In this document: positions 32,267 through 39,917 of the stretch, in pieces | How the letters are laid out: the number at the start of each line of letters is the position of its first letter | Numbering within the stretch: position 1 is the stretch's first letter | DNA from: Verrucomicrobiota bacterium | GTDB taxonomy: Bacteria > Verrucomicrobiota > Verrucomicrobiia > Opitutales > Opitutaceae | DNA length: 42,134 nucleotides | Direction of reading: 5' to 3' | Assembly: GCA_016235555.1 (NCBI GenBank) | Contig: JACRKC010000128.1 | Location: 1-42,134 of the forward strand | Notes under the pieces: generated by a model | What the model saw: only the letters and a program-made list of their open reading frames with translations | What the model was told of the DNA's origin: nothing | The model's database searches: none | Position numbers and translations under genes: made by a program

Positions 32267-33154
32267 TCAATCCGGTTTGCGGGTGGCGTGCTGGTGGAGT
32301 TGCCAGGAGTTCCAAAGATTGTGCCAGAGCACGTAGAAGGTCGGACCGAGCGCGACGAGCGGGCTCGCGTAGGTCATCGCGAGATAGATGGTGAAGGTGG
32401 TGTTCTTCTGGCCGAGCGACTGGCTGGCCTCGCGCGGGAAGTCGCGTCCGCCGAGGAGGCGGCCGAGCGCGAAGCTCGCCGCGCAGACGAGAAGCGACAC
32501 GGCGGCGATTTCGAGGGTGACGGTGCGGGGCAGGCCGGTTTGGTGGCGGAGAAACTCGGAGGCGTTGGCGGTGATGAGAAAAATAGCCGCGACCCACATG
32601 CCGAAGGTGACGTTGCCGAGGTTCTTCGGCCACGCTGCGGCGGCGGGATGGATGCGCCGCACGAGCCACGCGACGACGAACGGTGCGAACACGACCCCGC
32701 CGATGCTGTTCGTCACCTGCAGAAACGAGTCCGGCGTGGGCCGCCCGAGCACGACGGGGAGCACGACGGGCAGCGACGCGGCGATGGTGAGATTGGAGAG
32801 GAGAAACGCCGCGACGACGTAGGCGACGTTGCCGCCGAGGAAGCTCATGATGACGGGCGCGGCGATTGCGGTGGGGGTGATGCCGCAGAAAAACGCGGCG
32901 AGCGCGACGTCACGGCCGCCGAGCAGCCAGCCGAGGCCCCACGCGAGAAAGCCGAGCGCGAAATTCGTCGCGAGCAGCCAGCCATGTGTGCGGTGCAGGG
33001 CATCGCGCGACAAACGCGTTTGGAGGAAGACGAAAAAGAGCATCCCGATCACGAGCCAGCGGATGAGCCACGCCACGGCGTGCGCCTGTGGCAGCACCGC
33101 GCCGAGCGTGATGGCGGCGAGGATGGCGACGGTGCGGGAGATGCCGGGTTTCAA
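32267..33154 (-). CDS. BASS-type (bile acid:sodium symporter family) transporter
   Basis: A 295-residue, roughly ten-helix protein with the layout of BASS-family and Acr3-related carriers: FFCGITPTAIAAPVIMSFLGGNVAYVVAAFLLSNL in the first crossing helix and GQKNTTFTIYLAMTYASPLVALGPTFYVLWHN in the second. The only start that keeps the first helix is TTG at 33154, so a weak start is likely. The substrate is unknown. It is separated by 43 bases from the hydrolase gene and may belong to the same leftward operon. Confidence 0.75.
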   Translation of the reverse strand: MKPGISRTVAILAAITLGAVLPQAHAVAWLIRWLVIGMLFFVFLQTRLSRDALHRTHGWLLATNFALGFLAWGLGWLLGGRDVALAAFFCGITPTAIAAPVIMSFLGGNVAYVVAAFLLSNLTIAASLPVVLPVVLGRPTPDSFLQVTNSIGGVVFAPFVVAWLVRRIHPAAAAWPKNLGNVTFGMWVAAIFLITANASEFLRHQTGLPRTVTLEIAAVSLLVCAASFALGRLLGGRDFPREASQSLGQKNTTFTIYLAMTYASPLVALGPTFYVLWHNLWNSWQLHQHATRKPD

Positions 33155-33218
33155 GATGAACGAGAGGAATCAAGGGAGCAGGTGGCCATCCGGATGGCAA
33201 CGGCGCGTGCGGGGGCGG

Positions 33219-33329
33219 GCGGTGTGCGGGTGCAACTCAGTTATCGGACTGAGGCGGGACGCCTCAGCCACGTGGACGAGGCGTCCCGCCTCGTAGACTG
33301 GAGGAAAGTGAAGTGCATCCGCGGTGTGC
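33219..33329. mobile_element. MITE-like palindromic element, 93 bp, with perfect 9-bp target duplication
   Basis: GCGGTGTGC flanks the element at 33219-33227 and 33321-33329. The element at 33228-33320 begins GGGTGCAACTCAG and ends AAGTGAAGTGCATCC. The inner arms GAGGCGGGACGCCTC and GAGGCGTCCCGCCTC are the same as in the copy at 14890-14982. This is the cleanest single insertion in the window. Confidence 0.92.
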
Positions 33330-33680
33330 TCCGCAGGCGGTCGAGCGAGATGCGACTGGCTGAGTCGCGCGCGCGATAGCCTGACGGAGCCGTGATCCCA
33401 AGTGAGTGGTCTGAAGCAGTTGATTGTGCGTGTCTCAGTAAAGTCGAGCGACGGCGGGAAATGGTCGCGCATCGAACGCGCGACGCACCTGGGCGCATTT
33501 TCTTGCTGTGTGGGAGGGGCTTTACGCCCCGACGGTTTACGGCGCACGTCCCAAGTCGGGGCATAAAGCCCTCCCACAATTCTCCAGGGCGCGATTTCAT
33601 GAAGATGAAAACCGACCCTCGCAGTGGAGCCGGAGTAACGGCTTGGCGCCTTCTGCGAGCGCGCCTAACGTCGGCGCACT
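33330..33680. repeat. Non-coding stretch with the TGTGGGAG...CTCCCACA palindrome
   Basis: The palindrome at 33509-33578 has arms TGTGGGAGGGGCTTTACGCC and GGGGCATAAAGCCCTCCCAC. It matches the inner part of the nested repeats at 6233-6349 and 11966-12081, here without the GGTGGAGCGCGTTG outer arms. The rest contains no gene; the end is the leader of the pectate lyase. Confidence 0.75.
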
Positions 33681-35027
33681 ATGAACTACCCCTGTTCGCT
33701 TTCTTCGCGTGTGGCATGGGCGTTGGCCTTGGTGGCATGGCTGGCTGGCGGAGTATCGGTCGAAACGGCGCGTGCGGCTGAAACGAAGGCCAATGCGTTT
33801 CCCGGTGCCATCGGTTTCGGCACGGAGACGCCGGGCGGGCGCGGGGGGCGCGTGATCAAGGTGACCAACCTCAGCGCCTCCGGCGCCGGCTCGCTTGCGG
33901 AGGCCGTGAGAACCAAGGGGCCGCGCATCGTGGTGTTCGAGGTGGGCGGCGTGATCGATCTCAACGCCTCGGTGCTGAAGATCGCCGAGCCGTTCATTAC
34001 GATTGCCGGGCAGACCGCGCCGAGCCCGGGGATCACGATCATTCGGGGCGGCGTGGGCATCTCGACGCACGACGTCGTGATCCAACACCTCCGCGTGCGC
34101 GCCGGCGATGTCGGGCGGGCCAAGAAGAGCGGTTGGGAGGTCGACAGCATGGCGACGACCTCGGCGTGGAATGTCGTGGTTGATCATTGTTCGCTCGCGT
34201 GGGGCACGGACGAGAATCTCAGCGCGTCGGGTCCGCGCTTCGACGGCGGCGACAACGTCGAGGCGTGGCGCACGCGCACGTCGCATGACGTGACGTTCAG
34301 CCACTGCATCATCGCCGAAGGACTCAGCAATTCGGCCCACGCCAAGGGCGAGCATTCGAAAGGCAGCCTGATCCACGACAATGCGCAGCGCATCTCGATC
34401 CTTGGCAATCTCTACGCCTCCAACGTGGAGCGGAACCCGCTGTTCAAGGGCGGCGTGCAGGGTGTCGTCGTCAACAACCTCATCGATAATCCCGGTCGCA
34501 AGGCGCTGCACTACGGGCTGGTGGCCTCCGAGTGGACGGGACACGGCTACGTGAACGGCCAGATGGGCGCGGTCGGTAACGTCCTGCAATACGGCCCCGA
34601 CACGAAGGACGGCGTGGCGTTGGTGATGGTGAGCGGCGACGGGCCGCTGGAGCTGTTTCTCGCGGACAATGTGACGCGTGATCGCACGGGCAAACCGGTC
34701 GAGCCAGTCGTGATTACGACGAAGGATTCAAAAACCGTCGGCGTGAAAACGCTGAGTGCGACGCCGGTGTGGCCGGCGGGTTTGACGGCGCGACCGGCGG
34801 CGGAAGTAAAAGAGACGGTGCTGAAAAACGCCGGCGCCCGTCCGTGGGATCGCGACGAGGTTGATCAACGCGTCGTGCGGCAGGTGCGCGAAGGGAAAGG
34901 AAAGATCATCGACAGCCAGGAGGAAGTCGGTGGCTATCCGCGCCCAGCGATGACGCAGCGGAAGTTGGACGTGCCGGCGACGGGCGTGGAGGCGTGGCTG
35001 GCGGGGTTTGCGAGCGGCGGCAGGTAG
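33681..35027 (+). CDS. Secreted pectate lyase, PL1 family
   Basis: A 448-residue protein with a signal peptide (VAWALALVAWLAGGVSVETARA). The right-handed beta-helix starts at AFPGAIGFGTETPGGRGGRVIKVTNLSASGAGSLAEAV, the usual opening of bacterial pectate lyases. The conserved core follows: ITIAGQTAPSPGITI, VVIQHLRVRAGD, DSMATTSAWNVVVDHCSLAWGTDENLS (Ca2+-binding acidic residues). It cleaves polygalacturonate by beta-elimination in plant cell-wall breakdown. The stop codon lies inside a hairpin repeat. Confidence 0.9.
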   Translation: MNYPCSLSSRVAWALALVAWLAGGVSVETARAAETKANAFPGAIGFGTETPGGRGGRVIKVTNLSASGAGSLAEAVRTKGPRIVVFEVGGVIDLNASVLKIAEPFITIAGQTAPSPGITIIRGGVGISTHDVVIQHLRVRAGDVGRAKKSGWEVDSMATTSAWNVVVDHCSLAWGTDENLSASGPRFDGGDNVEAWRTRTSHDVTFSHCIIAEGLSNSAHAKGEHSKGSLIHDNAQRISILGNLYASNVERNPLFKGGVQGVVVNNLIDNPGRKALHYGLVASEWTGHGYVNGQMGAVGNVLQYGPDTKDGVALVMVSGDGPLELFLADNVTRDRTGKPVEPVVITTKDSKTVGVKTLSATPVWPAGLTARPAAEVKETVLKNAGARPWDRDEVDQRVVRQVREGKGKIIDSQEEVGGYPRPAMTQRKLDVPATGVEAWLAGFASGGR

Positions 35028-35071
35028 GTCGGGCTTTACGCCCGACGTGTCGGGGATAAACCCCGACCTAC
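35024..35071. terminator. Hairpin repeat over the pectate lyase stop, between convergent genes
   Basis: Arms GTAGGTCGGGCTTTACGCCC and GGGGATAAACCCCGACCTAC, each with its own small hairpin (GGGCTTTACGCCC, GGGGATAAACCCC). The TAG stop at 35025-35027 is part of the left arm. No T tract follows, so its action as a terminator for both convergent genes is inferred from position. Confidence 0.5.
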
Positions 35072-35082
35072 GATAGATCGCG

Positions 35083-35748
35083 CTAACGGAGCGCGGCCAC
35101 GGCGGCCATGAAGGCGGCGAGGCGCGTTTCGTCGAGGTGGTCGTCGGGCGTGCGGACGCCGCTGCAGATGTCGAAGCCCCACGGGCGCACGGCGTCCCAC
35201 GCGGCGGCGACGTTTTCGGCGCGGAGGCCGCCGGCGAGGAAGACGGGTTTACCGCTTTCTTGGACGATGCGGCGCGAGAGAGACCAGTTGTGCGTGCGGC
35301 CGGTGCCGCCGAGTTGCTTCACGGCGAGCTTGGGATTGCCGGAGTCGAGGAGCAGAGCGTCGACGTGCGGAGCGGCGGCGAGGGCTTCGGCCACGGAGGC
35401 GTCGTCGAGCACGTGGATGACTTGCACGAGGCGGATGCCGGGCAGCGCGGCGCGGAGATCGGCGTGGGTGCCGCGCGTGAGGGCGTCGACGAGTTGGATC
35501 GTGCTGGTGCGGCAGCGGTGGTGCTGGGCGATGATCGCGTTGGTGTCGGTGAGCGAGGTAAGAAGAAACGTGGCGACGGGCGGCGGGGTGGCGGCAGCGA
35601 TTTCCGGGATGAGGCGTTCGTCGGGGATGATGCCGGCGCCGCTGGGCATGGCGGAGACGAGGCCGAGGGCATCGGCACCGTGGGCGACGGCGAGGCGGGC
35701 TTCCGCGACGGATTGGATGCAACAGATCTTGATGCGGGGGCGGGGCAT
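35083..35748 (-). CDS. trpF: Phosphoribosylanthranilate isomerase-like protein (TrpF)
   Basis: A 221-residue TIM-barrel protein from ATG 35748, directly before RIKICCIQS. The TrpF pattern is present: KIC with the catalytic cysteine (C9), GADALGLV, LLDSG with the catalytic aspartate, GGTGRTHNWSLSR (phosphate binding), FLAGGL and WGFDICSGVR. The second Cys replaces the usual Gly of KICG. It performs the Amadori rearrangement in tryptophan synthesis if active. No other trp genes are near, and substitutions at several conserved places leave room for a relative with another substrate. Confidence 0.82.
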   Translation of the reverse strand: MPRPRIKICCIQSVAEARLAVAHGADALGLVSAMPSGAGIIPDERLIPEIAAATPPPVATFLLTSLTDTNAIIAQHHRCRTSTIQLVDALTRGTHADLRAALPGIRLVQVIHVLDDASVAEALAAAPHVDALLLDSGNPKLAVKQLGGTGRTHNWSLSRRIVQESGKPVFLAGGLRAENVAAAWDAVRPWGFDICSGVRTPDDHLDETRLAAFMAAVAALR

Positions 35749-35979
35749 GGACGGATTCAGGGGCGGAAGGGTGGCCACAAGAAGCACAAAAGGCGCAAAA
35801 ACCGACCGAAGGAGTGAACCGCTGATTTTCTGAATCGAGGGCGCAATGTGAACGTGCGTGCTTCGCCTCGTCGGCGAAGCGCGAGCCGTGGAGCTGGTTT
35901 TTCGATAGCGAGGATGGGCGCTGATTGGCGGTTTGAAATCCGGGCTGGCTGTCCCGGGGAGTGGAGCCAGACTGGCGAC
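35749..35979. repeat. Non-coding stretch with half-repeats
   Basis: GCCACAAGAAGCACAAAAGG with GCGCAAAAA at about 35774-35802 is half of a common intergenic repeat type; I do not see its partner. A hairpin GCTTCGCC-tcgt-CGGCGAAGC lies near 35860, like the one at 23795. No gene is apparent. Confidence 0.5.
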
Positions 35980-36645
35980 GTGTTACCCCGCATCTTCAGA
36001 GTGAGACTGGTTTCAGTGTCGTTGTTGCTGGGCTCGGCGAGCTTGGTGTGGGCAGCGGAAACGACGGTCGTGTGGAAACTCGACGCGGTGAAAGAAATTG
36101 GCGGGCGCGCGACCGACGTGCTCGGCGCGCCACGCGTGAGCGAAAGTGCGGTGGTGTTCGATGGGAAAGCGGATGGCGTGTTTGTGCCGGACATTCCGGT
36201 CGCGGGGGCGGGGGCGTGGACCGTCGAGGTGTGTTTCAAGCCGGCGGCGGGCGGAGCGAAGGAACAGCGGTTCTTCCACCTCGAGGATGCGGCGGGGCGG
36301 CGGGCGTTGTTCGAGACGCGGTTGGACGACAAGGGCGGATGGTGGCTCGATGTGCATGTGCGCATGGGCGCGCAGGGGCGTTTTGTCACGCTGATCGAGC
36401 CGAGGCTCACACATCCGGTGGACCAGTGGTATTGGGTCGCGATGCGCTACGACGGGAAGACGCTCACCTCGTTCGTGAACGGCGTGAAGGAGCTGGAGAG
36501 TCCGGCGAACTTCGAGCCGTTCGGAAAGGGCAGGGTTTCCGTGGGCGTGCGGCAGAACAAAGTTTACTGGTTCAAGGGCGCGATTCGCGAAGTGCGGTTT
36601 GCGCGCGAAGCGCTGGCGGCGGAGAAACTGCAGCGGATGAAGTGA
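35980..36645 (+). CDS. Exported LamG-like (concanavalin A-type) domain protein
   Basis: About 221 residues from GTG 35980, selected because a signal-like run (LVSVSLLLGSASLVWA) follows; GTG 36001 is also possible. The mature part is a LamG-type beta sandwich: VVFDGKADGVFVPDIPVAGAGAWTVEVCFKP, WWLDVHVRMGAQGRFVTLIEPR, DQWYWVAMRYDGKTLTSFVNGVKELE, FSV-like strands and WFKGAIREVRFAREAL. Such domains bind sugars or proteins. It stands alone, so its partner is unknown. Confidence 0.75.
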   Translation: MLPRIFRVRLVSVSLLLGSASLVWAAETTVVWKLDAVKEIGGRATDVLGAPRVSESAVVFDGKADGVFVPDIPVAGAGAWTVEVCFKPAAGGAKEQRFFHLEDAAGRRALFETRLDDKGGWWLDVHVRMGAQGRFVTLIEPRLTHPVDQWYWVAMRYDGKTLTSFVNGVKELESPANFEPFGKGRVSVGVRQNKVYWFKGAIREVRFAREALAAEKLQRMK

Positions 36646-36843
36646 AGCAGGGCGGGTGACCCGCCCCTTCGCGCGCGGAGTGTTCGTCAGCGGGTCACGG
36701 ACCCGCCCCGCTCCGAACGTCCGCCGTCAGTTGATTGTGCGAGTTCGATAATACCAGTTACGGCGCGCTTTGAGACTCCTGATCTTGTAGGCCCGCCCGG
36801 TGGGCGGGCCTACAGTCTCAAAGCGCACCGTAACTGGTATCAC
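36646..36843. repeat. Two palindromic repeats between the LamG-like gene and the glycosyltransferase operon
   Basis: Repeat one spans about 36648-36712: GGCGGGTGACCCGCCCC and GCGGGTCACGGACCCGCCCC. Repeat two spans 36751-36840 with outer arms ATACCAGTTAC and GTAACTGGTAT, middle GCTTTGAGACT and AGTCTCAAAGC, and inner TGTAGGCCCGCCCGG-type arms. The middle and inner parts resemble 15862-15915. Repeat two ends three bases before the stop of the leftward gene. Confidence 0.8.
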
Positions 36844-38088
36844 TCAGCCGGATCGTGGCGCCATCAACGGTCGCACGCCTTCGCGGATGAAAAAAGCGAG
36901 GAAGCCGAGCAGGCAGGCGAACAGCGCCCAGGTCACCGGCTGCTCCCAGAGGAAGAACACCTTCGCCCAGCGCTCCATGACCGGGAACGGCACGCGGCCG
37001 GCCAGGCGGGCGAGGATCGCGCTCACCGCCGGGTCGGCCCATAATCCGATCAGCAGCAACCCCCGCGTGATCCGCGCCAGGCGACGCACTCCGGCCGGCG
37101 CTGACTCGTCGGCGGGCAATCCCCACAGCAGCGGGGCGAGCCAGAGCGCAAAAATCCAGCGGTAGGCAAAATTGGTGCCCGCAAAAAAACAGCCCGTGAG
37201 CAGCGCCGCGCCCAGGACGAAACTCCACCAATTCGCCTGCTGCGCCGGTTCGATCTTCCAGCCGTCGAACAGCCGCACGCGCCACCAGCCGGCGAACAGC
37301 AGCACGGCGAGCGCGGCGCCCGTCAGGAACCCGGCGCGCCCCTTGAGTCCAGCCATCTCGAATACGTTGCTGGCCCCAAAGGTCATGATGCCCTCCGCCT
37401 TCGGGGCGACGGGCGCAAACTTCACGACGTCGGGTGCGATATTGATCCCCACCACGGCCAGCACCAGCAGGCCCACCACCACGCGGAGCCGGACTCCGCG
37501 GCCGTCGCCGCTGGCGAGCAGGACCAGGCCCGCCACCGCCGGGTAGAATTTCAGTCCGGCGGCGATCCCGATCAGCAGGACGGCGACCAAGGGCACGCCG
37601 CGCCGTCCGCTCTGCAGGCACGGCACCACGGGGGCGAGCAAGGCGAAGACCGCGAGATCGTTGTTGGCGCGATCCACGGCCAGCACCACCGACGACGAAC
37701 AGAGGAAAACCAGATACCAGAGCAGTTCACCCGGCGTGCGCGGCCGCAGCCGGGGCAGGGCCGCTGCAAAAAACGTCCCGACCAGACCAAGTCCGAGCCA
37801 GAAGTTGTGCGCCCGGGTCAGCCCCAGATCGCGCAGGTGCAGCCACCAGTGCGAGTAGACGTGCGGCCGTCCCAGCGGATCGAGCGGGTTGTAGGCCCAC
37901 GGATCGCGACCGAGGGTCAGCGCATCGTTCGAGGCCAGGATCGCGTAGGTATCGAGGAACCATTTGCCCATGTGGTTCACCCCCACGAACAGATACAGGC
38001 CGGGAAAGTAGATGAAGCTGAGATACCAGGTGCCGGCGAAGGCCGCCATCAGCCACCACAACCGCCGCGGTGAATTGAGGAGGGTCAT
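36844..38088 (-). CDS. Polytopic glycosyltransferase-like membrane protein (GT87/DUF2029 type)
   Basis: A 414-residue protein with about ten transmembrane segments. The first outside loop carries FLDTYAILASNDALTLGRDPWAYNP, with acidic and aromatic residues as in GT-C enzymes; RANNDLAVFALLAPV resembles the DUF2029/GT87 mannosyltransferase signature. It probably uses a lipid-linked sugar. The ATG overlaps the stop of the gene before it by four bases. It is the last of three overlapping genes. Confidence 0.75.
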   Translation of the reverse strand: MTLLNSPRRLWWLMAAFAGTWYLSFIYFPGLYLFVGVNHMGKWFLDTYAILASNDALTLGRDPWAYNPLDPLGRPHVYSHWWLHLRDLGLTRAHNFWLGLGLVGTFFAAALPRLRPRTPGELLWYLVFLCSSSVVLAVDRANNDLAVFALLAPVVPCLQSGRRGVPLVAVLLIGIAAGLKFYPAVAGLVLLASGDGRGVRLRVVVGLLVLAVVGINIAPDVVKFAPVAPKAEGIMTFGASNVFEMAGLKGRAGFLTGAALAVLLFAGWWRVRLFDGWKIEPAQQANWWSFVLGAALLTGCFFAGTNFAYRWIFALWLAPLLWGLPADESAPAGVRRLARITRGLLLIGLWADPAVSAILARLAGRVPFPVMERWAKVFFLWEQPVTWALFACLLGFLAFFIREGVRPLMAPRSG

Positions 38089-39917
38089 GGGGCCGCGGCC
38101 AGCGCGCGAAGACCAGACGAGGTTAACGGCGCCGCCACCAACGTCTCCCCATCGATCGCGACCAGCCGGCTCAGCCGGGCCCAGCGCGCGCCGAAACGTT
38201 TTTCGCCAATGGTTTCCAGCCGGAAACCGGGCGGCATCAGATCCTCGGGATCCACGCCCATGTCGCCGTTGGGCGACGTCGGCCGCAACGCCTGCGCCAC
38301 GACGACCTCCCGGAACGTGCCCTCCCGCACGTGATACTTGATGTGCGCGGCCCGCTGGCGGCCCACGCCATTGATGACGGTGGGCACCCGCCACAGCACG
38401 AACGGGATGGTCGACTTGTTCGAAATGAAGAGAATCGGACCGCGCCGCTTGACCAGTTCGTCGTGCTCCCACTCCACCTCCTGCATGACGAGGTTCTGGC
38501 TCGTGTAGAGCCGCTTCGCCATCGCGGGAATGCCCCACACGAGCAACCAGGCTGCCAGCCCGACGCTGGCCCAGCGCAACGCCCGCCAACCGCGAGCCTC
38601 GCCCGCTTGCACGAGGACCGCCGCGAGCAGCGCCAGCGCGAGACACATCGGCAGCGCAAAGCGCGACGCGATCACGTCATCGAGGCTGCTCCAGTAGTAG
38701 AACATGAGCAGCGCGAGGTTGGCCACGACAGCCCCACCGAACGCCAGGGCCGCCACCACGAACGGCGACCACTCCCGCCGGTCCCGCGTGCGAGCCCAGC
38801 GCCAGGCGGTCCACAGCACCCAGGCCAGCCCGGCGACGCCCAGGCCGGACAAATACCACGAGTTGGCGACCGCCCCGCTGGTGCTGAAGAAAAACCGCCA
38901 CGCGCCCTCGAGGTTGTGCGGGAGGTAACTCAGGCTGAATCGCGAAGTCTGCCCTTCCTGCAGTTGCCACAAGAGCGGCGTCGCGTCGGTCACCCGCTTC
39001 TGCCACACGTAGGGCACCAGCAGCAACGGCGCGATCACCGCGGGCCAGGTCAGCACCACCCGGCCCAGCCGCCACCAGCCAACGGCGATCACCACCCCCG
39101 TGGAGGCGACAAAGAGCACCGATTCATAGCGGCTCTGCGACAACAGCACCGTGCCCAGGACCAGCAGCGAAAGGCGGTCCCCATCGGGCGCGCGCAGGAA
39201 CAGCACTGCGAGCACGGCGACCAGCGCGATCATGACCAGGTTGTGCAGCTCCATGCCGGCGCCACTCGCCTGCTGCCCCAACAGCGGCATGGTCGCAAGC
39301 AGCGCCATGGCGAGATACGCCGGTCCGCGCCGCCCGGTGGCTTCTCGTCCGAGCCAGTAGACCAGTCCGAAGAACACCGGCGTCAGCGCCGCATTGACGA
39401 GAAACATGTTCGCGATCCGGTAGCCGGTCAGGTCGTGCGCCAGCGAAACCAGGAACGTAAAAAAATAGGGACGCTTGTCCAGGAACGTGTCGATCGGCGT
39501 CCACGAGCCCGCGATATCATAAGCGCGGATCACCGTGCCGACCTCCTTGGTGGTGTGCATGTGGAGCGCCGTGCCCTGGAGCACATACTCGTCGAAGAGA
39601 ATCTTGTGCTTGAACGGATCGCTCCACAGCGCGACCGCGCTCGCGGCCGTGATCACCACCAGCGGCCAGCCCGGGGCCCGCAGCCATGCTTGCCACACCG
39701 CTCGCCGCGCCTGGACCACGCGGCCGGCGTAGATCACAAAGCCGGCAAAGACCGCGAACAGGAAAAAATAGCCGCCCTGCGTGATCAGCGATTCGGCCTG
39801 GCGCGGCGTGATCGCAAAAAAACCCACGCCCGCGGCCAAGGCTCCGCAGAGCGCGAAGAGTCCCAGCCGGCGCGCCGCCGGACCGGTCTTGAGCAGGGGC
39901 GGCAACCGGCGAATCAC
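38085..39917 (-). CDS. GT-C/GT39-like polytopic membrane protein, paralogue of the next gene
   Basis: A 610-residue protein. The GTG start at 39917 overlaps the previous stop (GTGA) and puts the first helix at the right place. There are about eleven transmembrane segments in the first 430 residues, then a soluble periplasmic domain of about 160 residues (DELVKRRGPILFISNKSTIPFVLWR...). The loops DPFKHKILFDEYVLQGTALHMH and TFLDKRPYFFTFLVSLAHDLTGYR match the 39914-41809 product. An aspartate/glutamate pair in the first loop (FDEY) fits a GT-C catalytic site. A role in surface glycan or protein glycosylation is inferred. Confidence 0.78.
   Translation of the reverse strand: MIRRLPPLLKTGPAARRLGLFALCGALAAGVGFFAITPRQAESLITQGGYFFLFAVFAGFVIYAGRVVQARRAVWQAWLRAPGWPLVVITAASAVALWSDPFKHKILFDEYVLQGTALHMHTTKEVGTVIRAYDIAGSWTPIDTFLDKRPYFFTFLVSLAHDLTGYRIANMFLVNAALTPVFFGLVYWLGREATGRRGPAYLAMALLATMPLLGQQASGAGMELHNLVMIALVAVLAVLFLRAPDGDRLSLLVLGTVLLSQSRYESVLFVASTGVVIAVGWWRLGRVVLTWPAVIAPLLLVPYVWQKRVTDATPLLWQLQEGQTSRFSLSYLPHNLEGAWRFFFSTSGAVANSWYLSGLGVAGLAWVLWTAWRWARTRDRREWSPFVVAALAFGGAVVANLALLMFYYWSSLDDVIASRFALPMCLALALLAAVLVQAGEARGWRALRWASVGLAAWLLVWGIPAMAKRLYTSQNLVMQEVEWEHDELVKRRGPILFISNKSTIPFVLWRVPTVINGVGRQRAAHIKYHVREGTFREVVVAQALRPTSPNGDMGVDPEDLMPPGFRLETIGEKRFGARWARLSRLVAIDGETLVAAPLTSSGLRALAAAP

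Noticed and set aside
33418-33431. 14-base match CAGTTGATTGTGCG with 36728-36741
   Set aside because: Short, without palindromic structure or common context; could be chance or a remnant of a longer repeat that I cannot define.
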